NCBI RefSeq assembly: GCF_000471905.2
Contig: NW_006497560.1
Coordinates: 1,133,398 to 1,197,397 of the forward strand
DNA length: 64,000 nucleotides
From: Amborella trichopoda
Lineage: Eukaryota; Streptophyta; Magnoliopsida; Amborellales; Amborellaceae
Direction of reading: 5' to 3'
Positions 22,001 through 34,000 of this stretch are shown here, one piece after another. The position numbers and the translations under genes are program-made. Below the pieces are notes generated by a model. It did no database searches. It was not told the origin of the DNA and was given only the letters and a program-made list of their open reading frames with translations. Numbering within the stretch: position 1 is the stretch's first letter; every line of letters begins with the position of its first letter.

Positions 22001-25000
22001 ACTATTTATTTGAATTAAAAGAAAATCTAAAAATGGGTGAAAAATGACGATTTTTGCCCTGCCCAACAATAATCAAAATTTCAAAACAGTCCCTGTCTTT
22101 GCCATAGAACGTGTGCAATCTTTCAAGGCTGATCGGGATTGCTCCGGCGCTCGTTTGGTCAAAAGATGATTGTTTTCTCGTTGGGCTCGGAATGACGATT
22201 GATTTGATACTTATTTCGAACCACGAATCGCGTTTTTAGGCCATGATCATGTGACGCGAAAATTGTAAGAAACTTGAAAACTTCGGATCAATATTGCGTT
22301 CGTTTCTTGACAGATGTTCATGATTCTTCACTGAATTGTATTGAGCATGCCGTCACAATAGTTTTGCAACAAACGCAGCTCGATTTTGTGCCCAAACGAG
22401 GATTTTTCACTTTTGGGTTTTTGGCCAGAATTTGGATTCCAGCGACCGGAAGTTTTCTGCAACTTTAATGCCGTCGTACATCAAATCTAACAATTCATCA
22501 CGTGCGAGGTTTGACCCAGATGTAACCTCGGACCTTAGGCACGCAATGCAACTGATTTCGCGTGGATCCGTTGTGCGAGCGCTGTGATACGACCGCTCGA
22601 GCGAGATGTGTCGTTGCTGAATTTCCTGCAACTCTTATCACGAATCAACTTCTCTCTACCTTTTCTCCTTGCTCGAGCGTCGTCGTGGGCGGTGCCACCT
22701 ATCAAAATGTTCGTCTTGACGAGATAAACACTCTCCCAAAATTTGGACTCGATCTGACTTAGAACGAAGGAGATATGGCTCCCGAAAGTTACTGCCCGAA
22801 ACTGTGAAAATCAGTCTCCATTAATGGAGACTGGTGTAGGAAGGGCGCACGGGAATAGCGCGTGGCCTACCCCTTTTCAGTGTTTTGCCCATAACTTTGT
22901 CCTGGAGTGTCAGATTGAGTCGAAACTTGACCCATAAAGGTTTTCGACCGTGTCGGACCCAATGGCGGTGGTCCCACAGCCATTTGACGCTCCGATAATA
23001 AGGTTCTAGTTATAGGGTCCATTTCAGGGTGCTAAAAGCTATTTTTTTCGAAACTGTTTCTTTGTCTGCACTGCCTTGGACATGTCGGATTGCGATGAAA
23101 CTTGACAGGTAGCCTTTTGGAGTCCTAAGCAAGATTTCCACAATTTCTGGGGCAATTATGAGACTGTCGAGAATTCGACTTGTGTATCAGGGCTTTATTG
23201 ACCGGCTTCTCTTTATTCTGCATTGGGGACCCAAGCTGCAGAAAAATGCCTTCAAACAACTTGCCCTGCCGAATATTGTGCTTCGAGAGAAGCGAGAAGT
23301 CAACATTCCGAAAATTTCCTTCGGCTTTATTACTTACTTTTTTTCTTCCTGGTCACAGGATCACGCTAACGCCGAGGAGATGTCCGCGTAACGATATCAC
23401 CAGGATGCTCTAACGTCTGGATGCATTTGTCGCCGATCCATTCGTGGAGACTTTGGGGGAGAAGAGACATTGAGGGGTATTGTCAAAGTCCTCACCCTCG
23501 TTGGACTTTTTTAGGGATATATTTTTTAAAGTCCTCACCCTATTGGACGGTCTTGTGATTTGGAGGGATTTGTTTTTTAAGTCCTCACCCTATCGGACGG
23601 TCTTATAATGATGAGGGATGCTTTTAAAGTCTTCTCACCCTGTTGGACAATAATTGTGATTCCAACAGTCGAGGATTTTTTGTGGACCCCGTTGGTCAGA
23701 ATCAGGCCTGTCTGGTGGTCGAGTGCCATGCCTAAAGGCATTCTTCCCATTCTTTCAGGGTTTTGTTTCCTTGTCTGTTTGTTTTTTGTATGGATAGCTG
23801 AAAAGCCTTCGGTTGACGGTCATTTGCTGCTACACTAGTTTAACCTTGACGGGCAGGGTACCTCATTTTCGAGGCGACCTCTTGGGGCTCAACCTTGCTT
23901 TTTGCCAACAGTTTCGACAAGCAGGATACCTCTTTTTGCGGCGACCTCAGGGGGCTCAATCCTGGTTGATGTATAATAGGTCTAGGTCTGGCTCGACAGT
24001 TTACTTAGCCTTCTGGGGGCATCTTCAGCTTATCGGAATGTGGCTCCTTGTTTCTATGGAGGCTAGTTTGGCTGTCACTTAGCTCACTGTAGTGACTTCT
24101 TAGAAATGGGTCTCTTTTGCATGGAGCTTAACTTGCCTTCTTGGCGATTCTTCTGACTTCTGGGTCTTTTTGTGTTTTGACTCAGGCTGTGGAATTCTTC
24201 TTTGAAGCTCTTTTTTTTTGGGTCCCGATAGCAGGGCATTCTGATACCAGGGATTTTTCTTGGAATGCCGATCGAAGCGGCCTATGGAAGCGAGCGCTGC
24301 ATCAACCTGCTTTATTGGTCCAATCGCCCTTTGCGGGTTTTCACTTGGACTAAGGAAGTGGCGCTGTAGAGACGGTTTTCACCAATCTCTTTTTTATTTG
24401 GGGCTTTATTACTCATGACCTTGCGGCCACGTCCACCTTTTTCCATTCTTACTCATGGTGCCCTTTCAGGTTTTCACCGTGCCCGGCTTTTATTTTATGG
24501 AACACTCTTACTCATGGTTTTGTGACCATGCCCGTCCGTCATTTTTACTCATGGTGTTTCTTTATTCAGTTTATTCAGGTTTACACCATGCCCGTTCCTT
24601 TTTTTTGGTGAGGGCGTGTTTAAGGTCATGCCTCCGTGACCTAGGCAAAACAGTTTAACGTCATGCAGCCAAAACGTGCCACCATGTCATATAGCTTGGA
24701 CCGTGGTGGTGACGGATGACAGTCTGTAGAGGTCATGGAGTGAGTATGGTGGTGGTCTGACTCACTTTGGGGGGATGGCCCGAGGCTGCCTATGAATGAT
24801 GGATGGTGCTTGTACGGAAAGATGGACGATGGTGACCCACTAGCTGACAGTGAGTATGGAAGGTGGAATGGCTCACCGTTGTTTTGTGAGCGTGGGTAGG
24901 ACTCACTGGAGAATTGTGAATGATGATGATGGAAATAGACTCAATGGGGAGGCAACGAAAGTGGTACGCGCACACGAATAGGTCGGTTAGGGAAGGCGTG

Positions 25001-28000
25001 CATGGAGATGCATACAAAAGGTGTGTGTGCGTGCATGGAGGCGCCTTTAGGGTCATGCCGCCAGGACCTGGGCAAAGCAGGTTAACATCATGTGGCCAAG
25101 ACGTGCACTATAGTTTAGGGTCATACAGCTGGACCGTGGCGGGGATGAATGGCTGTGGCATGCATGTAACTCCACTGGGGATAGTGGTAGAACACGCACA
25201 GTGATAACAGGGCCTAACACAAAGACATGCACGACGGTAGCATGCTCGGCGGTGACATGCTCGGCAATAGCATGCACGGCGGTGAAGCATGCGTGGAGGT
25301 TAAGGAGCACGCGCGACGGTAAGGAACACACGCGGCGGTGAGAAAGGAATATGCACAGCAGTTGAAGGGAACACACACGGCGGTTGAGTGGAACATGCGG
25401 GTGAGACACGCGTGCGAGTAGCGGTTTGTGAAGGACCTCAGACTCGGGCTTGGGAGCTGCTGCCCTGATCATCCCGGCCTCATGGGGAAAGGTCTTTTAA
25501 GGTTTCCTGTCCCAAACAGACTGCTGAGGGGTGCTTTTAAAAGTCCTCACCCTTGTTGGACGTGTTGAGGGAAAGGTTAAGATCTTCACCTACTTTAGAC
25601 CGTTGTAGAGGTAGGGGCCCGCATGACAAGAAGTGGCATCATGGGCAGTTAAGGTGCATGATGAAGGCTTAAAAGAGCCACGAATGGTGTATTTCAGCTG
25701 GGGGAAATGGGAGCCAGATGGTGAAAGGCCCTATCAAGTGAAATGGTATGAAGTCACACAGTCGGAACTGCGGTATGCATCTTTGGGATATAATATTGTG
25801 GAGGTAGACACATGCTTTGAAATCTCACTGTTAGTTCTGCGGTACGCCTCTTTATCGATGAGGCGGTCTCATGCTTTTGTTTCGAAGCCTCACAGTCCGA
25901 ACTGTGGTACACCTCCTTGGGATATATCTTTGGTGGAGCAGTCACATGCTTTGGAATCTCACAGTTAGAACTGTGGTACGCCTCTTTGTCGATGAGGCAG
26001 TTGCATGCTCTGCTTCAAAGCCTCACAGCCGGAACTATGGTATGCCTCTTGGAGAGACGAATACATGCTGTGGTGATTACATGCTCTGCTTCGAAGCCTC
26101 ACAGTCGGAACTATGGTACGCCTCTTGGAGAGACGAGTGCATGCCTTGATGATTGCATGCTCTGCTTTGAAGCCTCACAGTCGGAACTATGGTACGCTTC
26201 TTGGAGAGATGAGTGCATGCCTTGATGATTACATGCTCAGCTTCAAAGCCTCACAGTCCGAACTGTGGTACACCTCTTTGAGATATAGCGTTGGTAGAGG
26301 CGGTCGCATGCTTTAGAATCTCACAATTAGAACTGTGGTATGCCTCTTCGTCGATGAGGCAGTTGCATGCTCTGGTTCGAAGCCTCACAACCGGAGCTAT
26401 AGTACGCCTTTTGGAGAGACGAGTGCCTGCCTTGATGATTACATGCTCTGCTTCGAAGCCTCACAGTCACAACCGAGGTGCACCTTGACTAGGGAGGATG
26501 CCTCGGAGGGGTGGTGTCCTTTCACCGGGGGCCTGTGAAGAAGGATATAGTAGGGGATGTGTAGGAGGGTGTCATGCGGTAACCCCATAGAGAAATGTAG
26601 GAACAAGAAGCAGTTTATAGTCGTGCGAATAGACTATATGTCGTGCAGTTTAACGTCTAGCTATAGGGACGCGAGACATTTTTACTCGTGCTGACCCATA
26701 AGGTAGATCAACATGCCCATCATTTGAGAGGGAGTGCCCCGAAGGGTTTTCACCACATCCTTTTTATTTCGACACTCTTGACCATAGTGCCCTTGCCGGT
26801 TTTCACTATGCCCGTCTTTTTCTCTCTTTTTGTTTTTTCCTGACATATTTTGCCCATGGTGGCCTTTGGGGTGCACACCGTGTCTGTCATTTTTTGACAT
26901 TTTTACCCATGATGCCCTTGCGGATTTTTTTTCATTTCCGTCTTCTCTTTTTTTTTTTTTGCAGAAGCGTGTTTAAGGTCATGCCACCGTGACCATCAAT
27001 TTGGTGTGTTTTAAAGTCATCCGCCGAGACTTGAGGGCATGTTTAAGGTCTTGCCTTCGAGGCCGTATGTTGTGCAGTTTAACATCGTGCCACTAAGACA
27101 TGTGCTATAGTTTAGGGTTGTATAGGTTGGACCATGTGTGACACCGGATCACTCGTAGAATCAGCCCCCCCGTTCAGTTTTCCCATGTTTATGAAGTTTT
27201 GGATGATGTCCTTAGCAGCACGACACTCCTCAGTCCTGTGACCAAGTCCCCTATGATATTGGCTATTATTGGGCTTGCGTTCCCTTCCAAGTTCCCTCTA
27301 TCTTTTTGGCACGGGTAGCTCGATCATCCCTTTTGATAAGAGAGTCTAAAGCAACTTGGGGGTCATACGCTCATCAAAGGAATAATCCTCGTGCCGGCCT
27401 TGGCTTGGGGAGTGCATGGTATTTGTTATGGCAACTGATAATTGATCATTGTCTTTGACTGATGCGAAGGGTCCAGATATACTTTCGTGGTGCTTGAGCA
27501 AACCTTCAATTTGTACTGCCTTGTTGATCATCTTGGCGAATGTTGTGGGCCATGATGAAGTGACATAACTAGCCAATTCTGGATGCATCCCATCTATGTA
27601 GTCGTCCATCTCTTGAGGCTCACCTATTGCTGTGGCCAGATTGCGCCACCTTTCGATGTACTCAATCATTGGCTCGTGTGGCTTTTGTTTCACCGCAAAG
27701 AGTTGCACTTTCCTTTCTATGTCACAGAAGCACTTAAAGAACTCTTCCTCCATTTGTGCCCATGATGAGATTGACTCTGGTGGTAACTGAGAGTACCATT
27801 TGAATGCTGCTCCCGTAAGGATGGATGGACGTGAGGGAGCACAAATAGACAGAGGGAAAAAGTGAATGTGAGGGCGCACAACAGGGGTGATGTGAGGGAA
27901 CACAACCAAAAGAAGGGGGAAGCAGGTAGACATGAGGGACCATCAGAAAGAAAAGGAGAAGGTGGACTCGAGGGTGCACAGCGAGCAGGTGGACGTGCAG

Positions 28001-31000
28001 GTCGCTTTGCCACTTGTGTCTTCTTTTGAAAATATAAGATGGAAAGTGAGTGTATGTGAGGGAGCATGGTGTTGACGTAGACATACAGGGAGCATAAGGA
28101 GTGAGAAGATAAAGGTGGACATGAGGGACCATGGGGAAGTGAAGGTTTTTTTGTAGGCAAACGACATGCTGTGCTCGGTGGTGGGTACTGCCGAGCTTGA
28201 CAAAGAGAGGAGAAGAAAGAAAGAGAGAAAGAGAGAAGAAGAAAAGAGAGAAAGAGAGAAGAAGAGAAAGCAGGAGAAGAGAGAGAAAGGAAAGAAGAGA
28301 GAAAGATGAGAAGAGAGAGAAAGAAAGATAGAAGAGAGAAGAGAGAGAAAGAAAAATTACCTTAAGCTTGGGGGTAACTGCCCAAAAATTTATCTTTTTC
28401 CCAAGGTTTCAAAAAACGCTAGGCGGCCTGCCTGGCTCCCAACGCTCAGCGCCTAGGTAGGCGCCTAAAACCTCGAGCGCCCTACGGTGCAAATTCTTAG
28501 TTTTTTTTTATATATTTGTTATCCAAATCCACATATATGCATATAATTGTGTCAAAATTTGTAATTTATTCCAAAATTTAAACCATACAAAACATTTAAA
28601 AGTCTAATAGGCTTCTGCAAGGTCTCCAACTCTCATTCAGAAATTCTCCATATTGGCATATTCCATATCCATAAAATAAACCATAATCAAGATTCCAAGT
28701 TTCCAACTCTCCAAGTCATCAACAAATTGACTTCCAAAACTATAGAAAAACCAGTAAACCATACAACGAAATAGTCCAAAAAGGCAAAAAAAATACAAAC
28801 TACATAACTAAATAAAAATCAATCAAACTCCAAATGTCTAAAGCCCAAACAAAGATGGTGCTATAAAGTATTAAAGTTACTTCAAAAGAAGAGAGAAGAC
28901 AATCATGACATCAATAAGAATCAGAATCATCTTCATTGCCTTCATCTGCATCAGAATTGAGGCCGTCATCATCAGAATCATCACCCTCTTCAACATATTC
29001 CTCTTCTTTCAAAGATTCTTTTGAATCTGCCTCCTCTTCCTCTATCTCCCCCGTGAAGTACCAGCAGAAGAAGTTGCTCGAGTGGCCCTCCTAGGATCAA
29101 AAGCTTGCTTTGAAGCCTCCTCGACCATTTCCCATGTCAAACCCTCCCCATGGAAGACCTCCGCAGTATCAGGGTCACTAACTAGCCAATCTGAAGCATT
29201 CTCCATGTCTTTCGAAGAGATAGGGTCCTTCTTTTGCTGGTTTTTCTTCTCCTTGAGTCTTTGATTCTCTCTAACAAAAACCAAGTCATTGAGCTTCCTT
29301 TGCTTAAGTATATTTCTTCTCTTTGTATGCCTAAGTAACTACTATAGGTCTATAATCTTCTTACCTTTTATGAATCTATATTACAAAATGAATATGAACT
29401 TATAAACAAAAAAAGCATATAAAATTTTATTCCTCTAAAATAATAAAATTGTAAAATACCATCTGAAATGAACTCCAATTGCGTTCACAACCAGAAAAGG
29501 TAGTTGTCAAACTCGAGATCCGCATAACCATCTTCTGAAGGTTTGGAGCGCTACTCTCATGTTGTCTCCACCATTGGGCTGCAATATGTGGGCAACCTTT
29601 ATAATTAATTTAGGTATTTAACGCTATTAGAACTTGAAAGAAAATTATAAATTTATATTTTATAAAACAAAAGTACATAAGTCAAAAGAATATTACCTGG
29701 TTCGCCTTTGTTTCTCTGCCTTAATGCCATGTCTTTCCCAAATGACATCAAAGAACACTTGTACAAAATTAGCTCTTCAATTGATATCTTATCTTGGATA
29801 TTTGGATCAGGAACTAATTTCTCAAGGCACTCATTAAAACCATCCATAATTACCCCTTTTGACTCAATATCTGCATCTACGTAAAAGAATTTGTTGCTCA
29901 AGTAGTACCTCGCTGCATGCAATGGTCTATGGAGCTGCCTATCCCATTTATCATCTATAGTCTCAAATTGGGGCATCCTTCATTGCATCATAGCCCAAAT
30001 TCTCTGCAATCTCATTCTTAGCCTGTTCCTTTGCGTCATTTATAAAGCCCATGGAGGGCTTATCAGCATCAACCAAGCGTAAGACCTTCACCAAGGGAAG
30101 GAATACTAATATTACATGCTTTACCCCACGGCAAAAATATTTCGAAAGAATAATATCTCGTGTCTTCTTTCCCTTGGCATCTCTAGATCACTTACACCTA
30201 CTCTACTCCTCTGAAGCAAACATAGACCTTAATGCGATCCTCCTCTTATACATGCTCTGTAGACTAAGGTAGGCAGTGGCAAATCTAGTGACCCTAGGCC
30301 TCACTAGCTCTCTCGTTTTTGTAAACTTGCGCATCATGCTAAGGGTAAGTATGTGACTGTATATGAAGATTGTAACCTCCTTAGCCTTAAAAATAATTCA
30401 TTTAATAAGAGACAATTCACCAATTGTCTCAAGCATAAGATCTACGCAATGTGCAGCGTAAGGAGTCCAAAATATGTGAGGCCTCTTTTGTCGAAGCAAA
30501 TGACCTGCAGCTTGATTGGGAGCAGTATTATCTGTGACCACTTGAATTACATGTTCCTCCCCAACCTCCTCAATACCCTTATCAATGAAAGAAAATATAT
30601 AATGCGCATCATGAACATCATTGGAAGCATCGATTGAGCGTAAAAAAACTTTACCCGTGGGACAATTTACTAATAAATTTATGTTACTCCTCCTCCTATT
30701 ACTCCACATATCTGTCATCAAAGAAACCCCAAATTTAGCCCATCCGTCCTTATGGCTCTTGAGATATTCATTAGTGTACTCGATTTCTTTTTTTAGTAGT
30801 GGCTCTCCAATCTCATAAGGAGTTGGAGCTTTCAAACCTGGCCTAAATTGCCCAATTGCTTCCAACATTGTATGGAAGCTATTCAAACTTGTTGAAAGAA
30901 ATGCCCCCATGGTAAAACCACTTGGCAATATACTGAATCACCGTGACTCTTTCTTCCTTTTTAAATCTATTTTTAATTGTCACCTGTTTTTTTCCCTTTC

Positions 31001-34000
31001 CCTTGCCTTTCTCAATTACTGTCTCAGGGCTAGGTGTAAAGAAACTATCTATGGGCCCTCTCGTAGGAGCCTTCTTAGACCCAAAAGCCCTCTTGGTCTT
31101 AGAGCTTTGAGTACCAACCATGGCTATCTCTTTTTCCCCCTCTTCATCATTCTCTTTATCAGTTTCAGTATTATCATAAAAAATAGGAACCCTTGACTTT
31201 AATTCTTCTATATCTTTTTTTTTTGCATCTTTTTTACTCTTTTCAGCTTTAATGTACTCCAAAATTTCTTTCTTTACGAGATCTGGGGCTTTCTTACATG
31301 GAGCGACATCACCTCTAATACCGGCAAGACATTTCTTAAAGCTATTTATGCCAGCATTAGAAACATGTCCACAGAAATTGCATATAATTTTATTTCCGTC
31401 ATTCTTATCCGGGTTAACACAATATTTCCATCCCGGATCTCCACCCCTAGTAGACCCCGCAAAAGACATCTCAAATTGAAAAAATAAATCTCAAATAAAG
31501 ATTACAGACTGCTCTTTTCTAGCCAATCTCGGATCTTTGATGTTGGCTATCTCAGTCGAGCTACGAATCAACTTAAAAGTCTTCTAATATCACCAATAGC
31601 ACCCTAAAAATAATTTCAATCAGAAAAACAAACATTTTCAATCCACAAGAAGTATTTTTGATTCTCAGCAATTGCTTTAGATTCTCATAAATAAGTTTAA
31701 TATTGAGGGTTTCTTGTTTTTTTTTTTAGTTTGGGGTTGAAAATAAACCCCTAAAGTTATTTTATACGAACTTGGGGGTCAAAATGACCCCCTTTACCCT
31801 TTTGGGCGAAGTTAAAAAAAATAAAATCGTAAATTGTGCTAGGCGCCCGCTCAGAACTGGGTGCAGGGCGCTTGTTTAGCTCGCCTGGGCGCCTGCCCTG
31901 GTACAGCCGCCCGTGTTGGGGCGCCCAGGTCCGAGCGCGCGGAGGCGCCTAGGCGTCAGGCGGTCTGTTTTTTTAAACATTACCCCTTTCTCTCTCTTCA
32001 AAACGTGATCCAATAGTGAGCAAAAATGGAAATGTTATTCCATCAAAGTGGGTCCTTTACATTGAGGTATAACGTGATATATATAGAGGTAGACCCAAAA
32101 TGGGGTGGATGCTCAAAATTTACCCTAATTGCTAAAAAATACAATTTATTTAAATTAAAGAAAATCTAAAAATAGGTGCAAAAAGACGATTTTTCCTCTG
32201 CCCAACAAGAATCGAAAGTCCAAAACAGTTTCTGTCTTTACCATAGAACGTGTGCAATCTTCCAAAGCTGATTTGGGGTTGTTTCGATGCTCGTTTGGCC
32301 AAAATATAATTGTTTTCTCATTGGGCTCGGAATGATGATCGATTTGATACTCATTTCGAACCCCGAATCGCGTTTTTAGGCCACGATCATGTGACCTGAA
32401 ATTTGTAAGAAACTTGGAAAACTTCTGATTGCTTTTGCATTCGTTTCTTGACATATTTTTATGTTTTTTTCGCGGAATTGTACTGAGCACACCGCCGTGA
32501 TTGTTTTGCAACAAACGCAGCTTGATTTCGTGTTCAAACAAGGATTTTCCACTTTCGGGTTTTTTGCCAGAATTTTGAAGCAAATTTAACGCCGTCGTGT
32601 GCCAAATCTAACTGCTCATCACGTGCGAGGTTTGGCTTAGATGTTACCTCAGATCTTACGCACGCAATGCAATTGATTTCACATCGATTTGTTGTACGAG
32701 CGCCGTGATACGGCCGCTCGAGCAAGACGTGTTGCTGCTAAATTTCCCTGCTCGAATGTCGTCGCGGGCGGTGCCACCTATCAAAATGCTCGTCTTGACG
32801 AGACAAACACGCTCCCAAAATTTGGACTCGATCTGACTTAGAACGAAGGAGATATGACTCCTGAAAGTTACTGCCCGAAACTGTGAAAATCAGTCCCCAT
32901 TAATGGAGACTGGTGCAGGAAGAGCACACGGGACTAGCGTGTGGCCTACCCCTTTTCAGTGTTTTGCCCATAACTTTGTCCTGGAGTGTCCGATTGAGTC
33001 GAAACTTGACCCATAAGGGTTTTCGACCGTGCCGGACTCGATGGCGGTGGTCCCACAACCATTTGACGTTCCGATCCTAAGGTTCTAGTTATAGGGTCCG
33101 TTTTAGGGTGCTAGAATCTGTTTCTTTGTCTGCACTGCCTTAGACATGTCGGATTGCGACAAAACTTGGCAGGTGACCTTTTGGAGTCCTTAGGAACATT
33201 TCCACTTATTCTGGTGCAGTTCTGAGACTGTCGAGAATTCGACTCGTGTATCAGGGCTTTGTTGACCGGCTTCTCTTTATTCTGCATTGGGGACCCATGG
33301 TGCTGAAAAATGGCTTCAAACAGTGACTTCTTGGTGTAGATATTGCAGGTGTAGGAAACCTGCGTTCGAATGATGCTTATGAAAGTAGAAAATATAATTA
33401 CATTTTATGGCAAGAAAAAGAATTTCTAATGAGAAGCGTCAGTTATTGTAACAATCCATTTCCACATGTTTATCGCGCTCACGAAAACATACATAATTGG
33501 ATGACACAACTATTCTTGGCAAATGTTAGTGTGCGTGTGCGTAAAATTTCTACGTTTGTCATTGTTCTTGTAGTCATGCTATTTCGTAGTGGGCCTCGTA
33601 GTGGGCCTAACGACATTTTCTATCGCACCTCAAGATTTATAACACTAAAATTCTTGAGATGTGAGAGTCAATTCTTAAAGAGGAAAACAAATTTAAAATT
33701 TTCACCACATATTGTCTCAAAAGAAAATTTTCCATTCAAGAACTTTCAAAATTGTACAATGTTTATTTNNNNNNNNNNNNNNNNNNNNNNNNNNNNNNNN
33801 NNNNNNNNNNNNNNNNNNNNNNNNNNNNNNNNNNNNNNNNNNNNNNNNNNNNNNNNNNNNNNNNNNNNNNNNNNNNNNNNNNNNNNNNNNNNNNNNNNNN
33901 NNNNNNNNNNNNNNNNNNNNNNNNNNNNNNNNNNNNNNNNNNNNNNNNNNNNNNNNNNNNNNNNNNNNNNNNNNNNNNNNNNNNNNNNNNNNNNNNNNNN

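Larger units (their letters stand above)
27818..33322 (-). repeat. Element D right LTR (5' LTR), truncated and interrupted
   Basis: 27818-28402 matches 21283-21845 of the left LTR, and 31983-33322 matches about 21845-23258. A hAT transposon separates the two parts. It ends GCTTCAAACA at 33322, directly before GTGAC. Confidence 0.8.
19058..33327 (-). mobile_element. Element D: Tat/Ogre-like LTR retrotransposon with gag but no pol
   Basis: A TG...CA element (19063-33322) flanked by GTGAC on both sides (19058-19062 and 33323-33327), in minus orientation. The left copy is the 3' LTR, about 4.2 kb. The right LTR is interrupted by a hAT element and lacks the part corresponding to 19063-21283; there it is fused directly to gag at about 27818. 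Behind gag there is no reverse transcriptase or integrase. Instead come about 3.8 kb of non-coding DNA with several tandem arrays, as in the 3' regions of Tat-lineage elements. The left boundary rests on the duplication alone, so it is the least certain point. Confidence 0.68.

Noticed and set aside
25633..26538. Chain of repeat-rich plus-strand proteins (SQSELWYAS type)
   Set aside because: This is the 76-bp tandem array read in different frames; no family signature.
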